A stretch of DNA of 64,000 nt, taken from positions 37,993-101,992 of the forward strand of contig NZ_JOAI01000032.1 in NCBI RefSeq assembly GCF_000717715.1, given 5' to 3'. This document shows positions 8,642-17,452 of the stretch, in pieces; position 1 is the first letter of the stretch, and every line of letters begins with the position of its first letter. Source of the stretch: Streptomyces sp. NRRL B-24484. Lineage in GTDB: Bacteria > Actinomycetota > Actinomycetes > Streptomycetales > Streptomycetaceae. A model generated the notes under the pieces. It made no database searches and had not been told where the DNA came from. It worked only from the letters and a program-made list of their open reading frames with translations. A program made the position numbers and the translations under genes.

Positions 8642-9489
8642 TTCTGGCGGCGGAAGCCCATCGCCTTCACCACCGCAGCGTAGTCCGCTGTCACCTCGGC
8701 GGTCAGGTCGAAGAAGGGCAGTGCCTGCTGCGCGGCATAGGACTCGGGCACCCGAGTGGACCTGCGGACGGCGGGCAGGACGATGTCTCCGTACGCCTTA
8801 CGAGCCTGCTCCTGCGCCTCCGCGTAGACGACGCCGGCGGTCCGCTTGGTCGGCGCGTCGGACATGAGGATCCACGCGAACTGGGGCGCCGCGCCGTTCG
8901 GCCCGAACGACTCGTTCACGCGGTCGATGGTCTGCTCGATCCGCGTAAGCGCGCGCAGTTCCTTCCAGCCCGGCTTGACGCAGGCGACGACCTCGGTGGC
9001 CAGTACAAGGGCATTGACGACCACGAGCCCGAGGTTACCGGGGCAGTCCAGCAGAACGACGTCGTAGTCGTCGAGGACCGGGGCAAGGGTCTCGCGGAGC
9101 CACATCTCTCGGCCGATCAGGCGGCCGGTCAGCAACTGCTCGACGGACTCAAGCTCAACGGAAGGCAGGAGCAGGTCCAGGCCGTCGATCGTCTTGGAGG
9201 CCGGGTCCTCTACCGGCCCAGCCATGGCCGGGACAATGGCGTCCTGGACGGTGACGCCCTTGACGCCGATCAGGAGGTCATAGAGCGTCGGCTGGTTGTC
9301 CAGCAGGTCGGGCTGGTCGTAGCCGAGCGCCGCAGCAGCGTCGCACTGCGCGTCGAGGTCGACGACCAGGACCTTGAGCTTGTACTTGGCCAACCATGCG
9401 CCGACAGTGACTGCTCCTGTCGACTTCCCCGCACCGCCGGACTGGTTCGTGAAGGCGAGGACGCGAGTGGAAGGCAGCGTGGGCGGCAT
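8638..9489 (-). CDS. parA: ParA-type plasmid partition ATPase
   Basis: 283 residues. The P-loop lies in NQSGGAGKST (residues 15-24), followed by LVVDLDAQCDAAAALG (Walker A' and switch region) and VVLLDCPGNLG (Walker B). The MipZ/ParA/SIMIBI fold is clear. The signature lysine that normally opens the deviant Walker A (KGGxGK) is replaced by Ser17. There is no N-terminal HTH, so it is the ParA type without its own operator-binding domain. The start ATG 9489 has an AGGAG site; a parS-like palindrome lies 20 bases upstream and another overlaps the stop. It acts with the ParB gene immediately upstream to segregate the plasmid. Confidence 0.9.
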   Translation of the reverse strand: MPPTLPSTRVLAFTNQSGGAGKSTGAVTVGAWLAKYKLKVLVVDLDAQCDAAAALGYDQPDLLDNQPTLYDLLIGVKGVTVQDAIVPAMAGPVEDPASKTIDGLDLLLPSVELESVEQLLTGRLIGREMWLRETLAPVLDDYDVVLLDCPGNLGLVVVNALVLATEVVACVKPGWKELRALTRIEQTIDRVNESFGPNGAAPQFAWILMSDAPTKRTAGVVYAEAQEQARKAYGDIVLPAVRRSTRVPESYAAQQALPFFDLTAEVTADYAAVVKAMGFRRQK

Positions 9490-9508
9490 GGGCGCTCCTG
9501 GATAGGGA

Positions 9509-9527
9509 GTGATTGCCGAGCAATCAC
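9509..9527 (+). repeat. parS: parS-like partition site 2 (parA leader)
   Basis: GTGATTGCCGAGCAATCAC, identical to site 1, 20 bases upstream of the parA start. ParB binding here could also regulate parA. Confidence 0.8.
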
Positions 9528-9627
9528 GGTGGTGCTTCGCGTCGGGTCCTGGATGTGGTCAGGGTGGGCCGCACGCGCGGCAGAGAAAACGGCCCCGGGA
9601 AGACAGGGGTCACAGGGAGGTGGGGAC

Positions 9628-9655
9628 AGCGTGCCCTCCAGTACGAGGGCACGCT
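9628..9655. terminator. Hairpin terminator between parB and parA
   Basis: AGCGTGCCCTC, loop CAGTAC, GAGGGCACGCT: a perfect 11-bp stem downstream of the parB stop, suggesting that parA has its own promoter. Confidence 0.75.
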
Positions 9656-9703
9656 ACAGCGGCTCCTCCGGCAATGGAACACCACGCCGGATCTGTCACT
9701 CAA

Positions 9704-11029
9704 TCAGGCAAGGTACTCGCGGACGGCGGCGAGCACCTCAGGCGTGAGATTGTCAATCAACGCCTGCGCGATCTCCTCGGCGCTCGCGGACTCGACGAGG
9801 ATGATGCGCTTCTCCGCGGCAGGCACAGGCGTCGGCTTGTCGATGACGGCAACCGGGGCCACGGGGGCCGGAACGGCGGCGGTTGATTGCTCGGCAATCA
9901 CCGAGGCGGCCGACGTGGCGGGGCCAGCTGCGACGTTGTTCGCCGCAGAGGCCGGCGGTGCTGATTGCTCGGCAATCACCTCTGAGGGGGCCTGCTCGAG
10001 AAGGGCCTCTGTACGCGGGGTGGGAACCTCGGCAAGTTCGCGACCGGTCGCGCCAGCAGGTGATTGCTCGGCAATCACCTCGGCCTCGGGAAGATCCGCG
10101 GCAACGGCTGCAGGCAGCGGCCACCTCTGCTCCTTGGGAAGGGATCGACTCAGCTCGACCACGCCAGCCTCGTCGATGCTGCCCTCGAGGAACAGCTCCT
10201 GCAGGTCCCGCCGGAGCTTCGACAGGTGGTCGATCACGAAGCGCAGGTCGAGGTGGCCCTTCTCCGCCTTCTCCTGCACATCCGCCACCGCGTTGCTCAG
10301 CGCGACGATGTCAAAGGGCTGCAGGACGCCGTCGACGAACTGCTTCTGGAGAGACGGCCGGACGCGGGCCAGGTTCTTCGCGGCGAAGGAGACGCCAATG
10401 CCGGTTCCCGGGGTGTAGTGCTCGTCGAGGATCTTCGCCTGAACTTCGGGGATCGTGTCGAGGATGGCGATGCGGTGGGACACCGTAGTCTGCGAGACGT
10501 TCCCGAGCCGGCTCGCCAACTCTCGCTGCGACAGCTTTTCCTCCTGCATCGCCTCCCGGTACTGGATGCCTTCGGCAATCGGGTCCAGGGGCTCCCGGAG
10601 GGAGTTCTCCTGAATCGCCGCGATGCGAATACTGACGACCTGCATCTTCAGGAGGATCGGCACGGAGGTCAGGCCCGCGACGTGCGCGGCGGCCAGGCGG
10701 CGGTGCCCGTGAATCACGACGTAGGGGCGACCGGACTCCCGAACGTGGTCCGTGTGCTGCGGGTAGTGCTTGATGTACACCTCAGCCGGCACCACGGTGA
10801 GCGCGGTGCTGACACCGTCGACCTTGAAGGCCTCGGCCAGGTCGACAACCTTCTGCCATGCCCGCGGGTCGAGCTTCTCCTGCTGGACGTCGCGACCGTT
10901 CTCGGGGCTGGGCAGGAGTTCGCTCAGCTCTGCGCTCGAGGGCGGGTTCTGGATGATCCGGGTCTGGGCCGCCTGCTGACGGGCCGCTCCGAGGTCTCGG
11001 GAGCCGAGACCTCGCGGGTTGCTTGCCAT
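9704..11029 (-). CDS. parB: ParB-type partition protein with parS-encoded repeats in its tail
   Basis: 441 residues. The N-terminal ParB/Srx CTPase fold (about 60-180) has GHRRLAAAHVAG (box II-like) and ENSLREPLDPIAEG. A central helix-turn-helix (LSQRELASRLGNVSQTTVSHRI, about 185-206) would bind parS. The C-terminal part has a linker with VIAEQS three times (about residues 318, 351, 377), each encoded by a parS-like palindrome, then a dimerisation helix (EEIAQALIDNLTPEVLAAVREYLA). Start ATG 11029 follows a GGAG site. The protein should load on the seven sites of 8.6-11.3 kb and recruit ParA. Confidence 0.92.
   Translation of the reverse strand: MASNPRGLGSRDLGAARQQAAQTRIIQNPPSSAELSELLPSPENGRDVQQEKLDPRAWQKVVDLAEAFKVDGVSTALTVVPAEVYIKHYPQHTDHVRESGRPYVVIHGHRRLAAAHVAGLTSVPILLKMQVVSIRIAAIQENSLREPLDPIAEGIQYREAMQEEKLSQRELASRLGNVSQTTVSHRIAILDTIPEVQAKILDEHYTPGTGIGVSFAAKNLARVRPSLQKQFVDGVLQPFDIVALSNAVADVQEKAEKGHLDLRFVIDHLSKLRRDLQELFLEGSIDEAGVVELSRSLPKEQRWPLPAAVAADLPEAEVIAEQSPAGATGRELAEVPTPRTEALLEQAPSEVIAEQSAPPASAANNVAAGPATSAASVIAEQSTAAVPAPVAPVAVIDKPTPVPAAEKRIILVESASAEEIAQALIDNLTPEVLAAVREYLA
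9883..9901 (-). repeat. parS: parS-like site 3, inside parB
   Basis: Plus strand reads TTGATTGCTCGGCAATCAC; the 17-bp core TGATTGC/GCAATCA is intact. On the coding strand it spells codons for VIAEQS, near parB residue 377. Confidence 0.75.
9961..9979 (-). repeat. parS: parS-like site 4, inside parB
   Basis: Plus strand CTGATTGCTCGGCAATCAC; intact core with spacer TCG. It is read in frame as VIAEQS in parB. Confidence 0.75.
10060..10078 (-). repeat. parS: parS-like site 5, inside parB
   Basis: Plus strand GTGATTGCTCGGCAATCAC; perfect 8-bp arms. It is read in frame as VIAEQS near parB residue 318. Confidence 0.78.
10990..11014. repeat. Perfect inverted repeat in the 5' end of parB
   Basis: CGAGGTCTCGG, spacer GAG, CCGAGACCTCG: 11-bp arms within about the first 15 codons of parB. 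It may be an mRNA hairpin near the start or a protein-binding site. Confidence 0.6.
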
Positions 11030-11105
11030 GGGTGTCTCCGGGGGGTCTGCGGGTCTCGGTCGCTGAGCTTAGCTGTCGCGGAACGGCACTCCGACAGCCG
11101 GGGAG

Positions 11106-11124
11106 GTGATTGCCGCGCAATCAC
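11106..11124 (+). repeat. parS: parS-like site 6 (spacer variant)
   Basis: GTGATTGCCGCGCAATCAC: perfect 8-bp arms but spacer CGC instead of CGA/TCG. It lies about 80 bases upstream of parB. Confidence 0.75.
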
Positions 11125-11295
11125 CCCGACGGGCCGCTGCCGGACGCCCCGCCGGAGAACCGGGCCTGAGGGGTCGACGTGCCGGAGGGAACGCGCACCG
11201 GGGGTACACGGCCAGGCCCGAATCGGCGCCCCACATTCTGTCAGGCGAGTCCTCCCCCGAGACACTGTCGCCACCGTGTCCTCCTTCCGAGAAGG

Positions 11296-11314
11296 GTGAT
11301 TGCTCGGCAATCAC
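11296..11314 (-). repeat. parS: parS-like site 7
   Basis: Plus strand GTGATTGCTCGGCAATCAC; perfect arms, outermost copy of the cluster. Confidence 0.78.
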
Positions 11315-11406
11315 CCTCGGCGAGCCTGCACTCGGCTACGCCGTGGTGGAAGCCACAGCAGTTCGGGCACCGAGCCGCCACGTCGGAATCGCGCCCCTCA
11401 CGGCCC

Positions 11407-11423
11407 GTATACCGTCGGTATAC
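11407..11423. promoter_or_regulatory. 17-bp palindrome, candidate operator (copy 1)
   Basis: GTATACCGTCGGTATAC: perfect 8-bp arms around a single T, about 210 bases upstream of the helicase start. Related copies lie at 17325, 17436 and 18393, all around the helicase/SWIM/HEPN genes, suggesting a shared regulator. Confidence 0.55.
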
Positions 11424-11631
11424 CGGCCGGGTGGCGTGCGCAGGACGGCAGCCCGCGTGGCCCCTGCTTCAGCTCGGAGTCCACCTTGTGGGGATTTGCC
11501 ACATTCCGCCATTGACGACCTATCACGCACTGCCCGCCACGAGCGGCGTGGGGGGCGCGATGAGGTCCTCGTGACAGTCCCGGGCGGGAGAATGCCGTGT
11601 ACCACTGTTCGCCCAGCCCTTGGAGTGTGCT

Positions 11632-14600
11632 GTGCCGGTCGACTCCCGACACTCTGTTCCCCACCCGGCTGCGAAGGTCTCGTCTCTAGATCTGCCGGGT
11701 GCGAGTAGGTGGGAGGCGATGCCCGAGAAGGCATTCTCGGCGGCATTGCAGAAGAGTATGGAGACCGGCCTCCGAGACGTCGCGATGGTGCAGGAGGCCG
11801 TCCGGCGGGCCGAGGCCGGGAGAGTGCCGATTCGGGACGCACAGGCTCTGCTGCTGTGCACGAGCGACAGGGCATGGCAGGCGGCACGGGAGGCCGTCCT
11901 GCGGTGGCTGACAGGCCGGCCGGAGTTCGCGTCGGCGGTCTTGGCCACGCACACCCAGTTGGTGATGATGCCCCCGGCACGGGCTCTCGAGGAGGGACCG
12001 GGGCCCAGCGGCTTCTACTGCCGGGCCGCGGTCGACCTCCCGGACGGCACTGTGGAGGGCCCCATGAGGCATGGGCCGAACCGGAAGGGCACGCGGCAGC
12101 AGGCGATGCTGGCGCTGCTCGCTCAGCTCGCCGAGATGGACCTGCCCGCCCGTGAGCAGCAGCCGGTGCCCGATCAGGCGCCGAAGCGGATCGCGGACGC
12201 GATCCCCCGCGGCCCGCTGGCGGTGAGCCGGTGGACCGACATGGGCCGCGACCAGTTCTCCAACGCGCTTCGGGGACTCGCGGCCTCAGCCGCGCCGGAG
12301 CCGGACCTGCTGGAGGAGTTGGAGGACCGTGCGGCCGCCGGGCGGGTGTCGCCCAGAGACTGGCTGGTCATCCTGACTCAAGGCGGACCCCAGTGGCAGA
12401 GCGCCAAGGAGCTGGCACTGCGCAACACCTACGAGGTCCCGGGCCTGGCCGCGCACATCATGAACCTGCTCCGGCAGCAGACCGGCGGGCCTGCCGTCGA
12501 ATTCAGCGAGCAGCGCACCGGCCCCGCGCACCGCTTGGAGTTCGAGGTCGCCGCGTCCATGGCCACCGACAGCGGGCCGGTCAGCGGTCGGCCCCAACGG
12601 GCCAACACGAAGAAGACGGCGCAGGACCGTGCCGTCACCTCTCTTCTGGCGGTGATCGCGGGAGCACGCGATCCGCACGCAGGGGACCAGCGGCTCGAAG
12701 AACTGCCGAAGGCGCTGCAGCGCCCGGCCGGGACCAACCCGCTGGTGACCCTGAACGGGATCGTGGTGGCGGGGCTCGCTTCCACGCCGGTGTACGACGT
12801 GGACACCGTGCAGGGGAGGCACCGCTGCCGGGTTCGGACGCTCATGGACGGCCGGGTGGTGGAAGCCGTCGCGAGCGCGGGCACGAAGAAGGACGCGAAG
12901 ACGGCGGCCGTGACCCGGTTGCTGGGGCGCCTTCGGACTGCGTACCTGGATCCCGAGTCTGCGGTCCCCGTCGCCGAGGTGGCTGTGCCAGCCGCGCCCG
13001 CGCCGGGGAGTGTGGCGTCGGGAGTCCCCGCTCCTCGGGCCGGGTCGGCGACCTCTCCGCCAGAGTGGGCAACCAGTCGAGACGCCATTGGCTGGGCCCT
13101 GGCCGACGGGTGTGCGGTGCTGTTCCACCCGTCGTTCCCCGGCCGGCTGCTCGTGTACCGCGCCGACGGCTCCCCCGTGCACGGTGACCTCCCGCCCGCT
13201 CCGCTGGACCCCGCCGTGGCCGACGTCGTCCTCCTGGGGCCGACCGGCAAGCCGTGGCGGACCAGCGTGCAGGCATGGGCCGCGCCCCTGCCGGCGCTGC
13301 TGCCGTTCCTGACCGCACCGTCCCCCTCAGCACATCCGGCAGTCGTCGGCTGGAGCGGCGTGGTGCGCCTGGCCCTCCAGGTGGTGGCCGCCGGCGCGGT
13401 CATCCCGTCGATCGACGCCACGGGCCGCGACGCCTGGCGACCCGCGCCCAGCGCCGCCCTGGACGCCGAGCTGCGCCGGGCAGCGGCCGCGCTGCCACCC
13501 TTCGCCCACGCCGCGACCGCCGCGACCGGCCCGCTGCGCATCCACCCCGCGCTGCCAGCCGCGGAGTCCGTGCTCGAGGGCCTGATCGAGATTCTGGTGC
13601 GCGGCCCTGGTGCCGCCCTCCTCCATGGCGACGGTGCCTTCGCCTCCGCGGCCCATCTGCAGAGCCCGGAGGTCCAGCGGTGGGCCGACGAGGTGGAGCG
13701 GGACCTCGATCCGCGGCCCGAGCCGGAGCTGGTGCTGGCCGTCCAGGCGCCGGGGCCGGGCGGTCCAGTGCAGCGCGACGGCGAGCCCGTTCTGCTCGCC
13801 CGGCTCTCGGTGCGCGACGATTCCGCGCCCGGCACGCTCGTGCAGGGCCGCGGTGCGCGGCGGGTCCTGCGCCGCGGCGCGGCCGCCTGGCCGCCGCTGA
13901 TCCGCCTGGCCCAGGCCGCGGTGCCGGAGATCCTCGAGCTCAGCGTCAGCGAGGCCGCCGAGCTGCTCGGCGCAGTCGGCGAGCAGTTGGAGGATGCCGG
14001 GATTCACCTGCGCTGGCCGCCGGAGCTGGCCGACGCACTTGGCTCCTACACCATCGTCGGATCGGGTTCGGCGGCCGCCGACGGCCGCGGCCTGACGATG
14101 GAGGCGATGCTGGACTGGCGCTGGCAGCTCACCATCGACGGCTCCGATCTGACGGAGGCGGAGATGGACGAGCTGGCGGAGGCGGCCCGCCCCCTGATCC
14201 GCCTACGGGACCGCTGGATCCTCGCCAACCCTCTACTGCTCGCCCGTGCCCGACACCGGCGCCTGGGACAGCTGCCCACCCGCGAAGCCCTGACCTCGGC
14301 CCTGGCCGGCTCGCTGCTCGTCGACGGGACCCTCGTGGCGTGCCGCCCGTCCGGCGGCCTGGCCTCCATCGTCACCGCGCTGCAGTCGGGCGACACCGCC
14401 AGCCCGGCCGTCCCTCCCCCGCCGGGACTGACGGCCACGCTGCGCCCTTACCAGCAGCGCGGGTTCCAGTGGCTGGTCCAGCTCTTCGGTCTGCACCTGA
14501 GCCCTCTCCTGGCCGACGACATGGGTCTGGGCAAGACCCTGGTCACGCTGGCCGCGGTGCTGCACCGGCAGCAGGCCACCTCGCGTCCGGTCCTGGTGGT

Positions 14601-15858
14601 CTGCCCCACCTCGCTGCTGGATGTCTGGGAGCAGCAGGCCGCAGCGTTCGCGCCGTCGCTGCGGGTGCTGCGCTACCACGGCCAGGGGCGGTCGCTGCCT
14701 GCGGACCTGTCGGCGGGCACGTTGGTGGTCACCACGTACGGCACCTTGGTGCGCGACGGTGAGCAGCTCGGTCGGTACCGCTGGGACCTGGTCGTTGCCG
14801 ATGAGGCCCACACGATCAACTCGGGGACCAGCCAGGCGTCGGTTGCGATCCGTGCGCTGCTGGCTGATGCCCGGCTCGGGGTGACCGGGACGCCGGTGGA
14901 GAACCGCAGCGAGGAGATGTGGGCGCTCCAGGACTGGTTGAACCCGGGCCTGCTCGGTAGCCGCAAGGCGTTCCGGGCGCGGATCGGCCGGCACACGGCG
15001 CGGGATGCCGACGGCGAGGCGGCGCACCTGTTGAAGAGGATCTGCGGCCCGTTCGTGCTGAGGCGCCTCAAGACGGACCCCGAGATCGCTCCGGATCTGC
15101 CGGCCAAGGTGCAGGCGCTGCACCCGGTCGCGTTGAGCACGGAGCAGGCGGCACTGTACGAGGCCTTGGTGCGGGAGACGGTGGAGGATCTGCGGAGCCG
15201 GCCGCGGGCGGCCCGCCAGGGACGGGTGCTGGCGCTTCTGCAGGACCTGAGGAAGATCGTCAACGACCCGGCGCTCTACCTGGGCGAGCAGGTGGAGGAC
15301 GTGGCGGCCAACCTGCCGGTGGCCCGCTCGCGGTCGGCGAAGCTGGACGTGCTGCTGGATTTGGTCGCCGAGGCCCGCGCCGTCGGCGAGCAGGTCATCG
15401 TCTGCGTCAACTACCTGCCGATCGGGAACCTGCTGGCGGCATGTCTGAGCGCCGCCGGGCACCGGGCGGAGTTCTTCCAGGGATCGACTCCGCCGAAGGC
15501 CCGCACGCGCATGGTCGAGGACTTCCAGTCCGGCCTCCTGCCCGTGCTGGTGCTGTCGGTCCGGGCCGGCGGCACCGGGCTGACGCTGACGGCCGCAACC
15601 GAGGTCATCCACTTCGACTCCCCCTGGACGAGCACCGCCCGCGACCAGGCGAGCGACCGCGCGTTCCGGATCGGCCAGACCCGGACCGTTCACGTCCGCT
15701 ACCTGGTGGCCCGGGGCACCGTCGAGGAACGGATCGAGAAGGTCGTCACCCACAAGGGCACCCTCGCCGACGCGGTCCTCCCCGCTGGGGAGAACGCCTT
15801 CGCCGACATGGACGAGATGGACCTGACCGCACTCGTGACCCTCGGAGGACAGGGCTGA
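11632..15858 (+). CDS. SNF2-family helicase/translocase with three N-terminal dsRBD-like repeats
   Basis: About 1408 residues from GTG 11632, which has a GGAG site 6 bases upstream; TTG 11620 is an alternative. The C-terminal half is a SNF2 ATPase: DDMGLGKT (motif I, about residue 963), DEAH (motif II, about 1055), and SDRAFRIGQ (motif VI, about 1338), preceded by a typical bacterial SNF2-associated region. The N-terminal 440 residues contain three units near 123-171, 289-348 and 370-443 that end in basic helices such as GTKKDAKTAAVTRLL, resembling the last helix of double-stranded RNA-binding domains. It overlaps the SWIM-like gene (TGATG), a known pairing for SNF2 proteins. It probably remodels nucleoprotein or duplexes; the substrate is unknown. 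Confidence 0.85.
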   Translation: MPVDSRHSVPHPAAKVSSLDLPGASRWEAMPEKAFSAALQKSMETGLRDVAMVQEAVRRAEAGRVPIRDAQALLLCTSDRAWQAAREAVLRWLTGRPEFASAVLATHTQLVMMPPARALEEGPGPSGFYCRAAVDLPDGTVEGPMRHGPNRKGTRQQAMLALLAQLAEMDLPAREQQPVPDQAPKRIADAIPRGPLAVSRWTDMGRDQFSNALRGLAASAAPEPDLLEELEDRAAAGRVSPRDWLVILTQGGPQWQSAKELALRNTYEVPGLAAHIMNLLRQQTGGPAVEFSEQRTGPAHRLEFEVAASMATDSGPVSGRPQRANTKKTAQDRAVTSLLAVIAGARDPHAGDQRLEELPKALQRPAGTNPLVTLNGIVVAGLASTPVYDVDTVQGRHRCRVRTLMDGRVVEAVASAGTKKDAKTAAVTRLLGRLRTAYLDPESAVPVAEVAVPAAPAPGSVASGVPAPRAGSATSPPEWATSRDAIGWALADGCAVLFHPSFPGRLLVYRADGSPVHGDLPPAPLDPAVADVVLLGPTGKPWRTSVQAWAAPLPALLPFLTAPSPSAHPAVVGWSGVVRLALQVVAAGAVIPSIDATGRDAWRPAPSAALDAELRRAAAALPPFAHAATAATGPLRIHPALPAAESVLEGLIEILVRGPGAALLHGDGAFASAAHLQSPEVQRWADEVERDLDPRPEPELVLAVQAPGPGGPVQRDGEPVLLARLSVRDDSAPGTLVQGRGARRVLRRGAAAWPPLIRLAQAAVPEILELSVSEAAELLGAVGEQLEDAGIHLRWPPELADALGSYTIVGSGSAAADGRGLTMEAMLDWRWQLTIDGSDLTEAEMDELAEAARPLIRLRDRWILANPLLLARARHRRLGQLPTREALTSALAGSLLVDGTLVACRPSGGLASIVTALQSGDTASPAVPPPPGLTATLRPYQQRGFQWLVQLFGLHLSPLLADDMGLGKTLVTLAAVLHRQQATSRPVLVVCPTSLLDVWEQQAAAFAPSLRVLRYHGQGRSLPADLSAGTLVVTTYGTLVRDGEQLGRYRWDLVVADEAHTINSGTSQASVAIRALLADARLGVTGTPVENRSEEMWALQDWLNPGLLGSRKAFRARIGRHTARDADGEAAHLLKRICGPFVLRRLKTDPEIAPDLPAKVQALHPVALSTEQAALYEALVRETVEDLRSRPRAARQGRVLALLQDLRKIVNDPALYLGEQVEDVAANLPVARSRSAKLDVLLDLVAEARAVGEQVIVCVNYLPIGNLLAACLSAAGHRAEFFQGSTPPKARTRMVEDFQSGLLPVLVLSVRAGGTGLTLTAATEVIHFDSPWTSTARDQASDRAFRIGQTRTVHVRYLVARGTVEERIEKVVTHKGTLADAVLPAGENAFADMDEMDLTALVTLGGQG

Positions 15859-17123
15859 TGACCACCGACACCACCGTGGCCCCGGCCACCGGCGACCTGT
15901 TCGCCGACGCCCTCATGCAGGCCGTCGACGCGTCCGCCGGGAGGCGGCGCGAGCTCCTCGACGCCACCCGGGCGCTCCCCCACACCGCCTACACCGGCCA
16001 GCTCAACACCACGGTGACCGCCCGTGTCCGTGCCACCGTCTCAGCGCCGGACTCCACCCGGGCCCGCACTTCCCTCTACCTGGGGTTCTTGACGGAAGAG
16101 CAGTGGGACGAAGCAGGTCGCGTCCTCGTCACCCGGCCCGACGCCCTGGCCGCCCTCATGTCCGGCCGGGTCCACCCCGACCTTCTCGACCCCGAGAACA
16201 CTGCGGGCCACGCAGTCGTCCCCGCGAACATCGGCTTCGAGTGCACCGCGCACCCTCCCACCGGCCTCCATCCCGAAGGCCGACTGTGCGAGCACGCCGC
16301 CATCCTCGCCCACGCCCTGGTGAGCCGCCTGCGAACCCAGCCCTCCGCCCTGCTCGCGATCCGCGGCTGTTCCCTGGGACGGCTCGCGGCCAAGCTCCGC
16401 ACCGCCTTGAGCTACACCCCCGGGCCGGCCTCCGGTGACACACCTCCGCCTGCACCTGCCCTGCCGCCGGTCGGCAGCGGCGCGGTGCGTGCCGACGACG
16501 CCTACAGCCTGTGGCAGGCGACGGCTGGCCAGCTTGCCTCCGTACCGTTGGACTCGGCCGTGCCGACCCCGAGGTACCGGCTGCCGGCGGCACCGCCGGA
16601 GGTGAGCCCCGGCATCGCCAGCATGATCTCCGCCGCAGCCGAGTACGCGAAGGGCCTCCTGCAGGGCGAAGCGGTCGAGGAGCTGGACGCCCTCGAGGAC
16701 GCCGTCCGTCACCTCGCGACGCCGGCAGGGGCGTCACGGCTGGAGACCGTCGCCACCCGGCTGGGCCGCAGTCCCGCCGAGGTGCGCTCGCTGGTCCTGG
16801 CGTACCGGCACGGCGGTCCGGTCGGCATCCGAGTCGCGGCGGCGCCATGGGCGGCCGCCGACGAAACGGTCGAGCGCGCGGAGGCTGCCATCATCTCCGC
16901 GCAGCCGACTGCCCGCGGCGCGCTGCAGGCAAGCGGCAACCGGATCACCAACGAGAGCGCCGGGGTGCAACTGCGACTCGGCCCGGACGGCCGCTGGTAC
17001 CCATTCGCAGTCGGCCTGGCCGGCGGGTGGCAGCCGGTCCCCGGACCGTCGCACGATCCGGTCGCGGCATATCGAGCGGCTCGCACAGTACAGCGGCCAG
17101 GTCGGCCCCGGTCGCAGCACTGA
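15858..17123 (+). CDS. SWIM zinc-finger-like partner of the SNF2 helicase
   Basis: 421 residues; the ATG overlaps the helicase stop by one base, so translation is coupled. Around residues 125-165 there is ECTAHPP...LCEHAAILAHAL...ALLAIRG, which follows the SWIM pattern (CxC...CxH then a helix and LLAxRG), except that the first half is C-x2-H rather than CxC. A Pro-rich linker and a helical region (about 255-320) follow. SWIM proteins are commonly encoded beside SNF2 helicases in actinobacteria and probably give nucleic-acid or protein contacts. Whether the altered zinc ligands still bind metal is unclear. Confidence 0.72.
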   Translation: MTTDTTVAPATGDLFADALMQAVDASAGRRRELLDATRALPHTAYTGQLNTTVTARVRATVSAPDSTRARTSLYLGFLTEEQWDEAGRVLVTRPDALAALMSGRVHPDLLDPENTAGHAVVPANIGFECTAHPPTGLHPEGRLCEHAAILAHALVSRLRTQPSALLAIRGCSLGRLAAKLRTALSYTPGPASGDTPPPAPALPPVGSGAVRADDAYSLWQATAGQLASVPLDSAVPTPRYRLPAAPPEVSPGIASMISAAAEYAKGLLQGEAVEELDALEDAVRHLATPAGASRLETVATRLGRSPAEVRSLVLAYRHGGPVGIRVAAAPWAAADETVERAEAAIISAQPTARGALQASGNRITNESAGVQLRLGPDGRWYPFAVGLAGGWQPVPGPSHDPVAAYRAARTVQRPGRPRSQH

Positions 17124-17324
17124 GCTGCTCATCGGGAGGTCGCAGTCGCAGCTGGCGGCATTGCTGCGGGCCGAGCGTCCTGATCGAGCGACCGCAGGGC
17201 ACAGGCGCAGTCCGCTGCTGCAAGCCTGGGCGCCGAAGGCATGGCTGCGAGGGTTGCCCGACCCCGGCCCCACCACGGCGCACTTCTACGTGAACGTGCG
17301 ACCGTGAGACTCGAACGACCCCCT

Positions 17325-17341
17325 GTATACCGTCGGTATAT
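17325..17341. promoter_or_regulatory. 17-bp palindrome, candidate operator (copy 2)
   Basis: GTATACCGTCGGTATAT: one mismatch from perfect symmetry. Confidence 0.5.
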
Positions 17342-17435
17342 GGGACCGACGGGGCCAGTGTCAGGTGCCGTCCCCTGTAGCAGTTGCACCGGCAGGTCGG
17401 CCAGACCTGCCGCGATCCGGGCCACGACCGGTCGC

Positions 17436-17452
17436 GCATGCCGTCGGTATAC
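17436..17452. promoter_or_regulatory. 17-bp palindrome, candidate operator (copy 3)
   Basis: GCATGCCGTCGGTATAC: right arm perfect, left arm altered at two positions. Confidence 0.45.

Larger units (their letters stand above)
11030..11631. other. Non-coding spacer between divergent parB and helicase genes
   Basis: About 600 bases holding parS-like sites 6 and 7 and one GTATACCGTCGGTATAC palindrome. Divergent promoters for parB (left) and the SNF2 gene (right) must lie here; no clear -10/-35 pair stands out. Confidence 0.55.
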
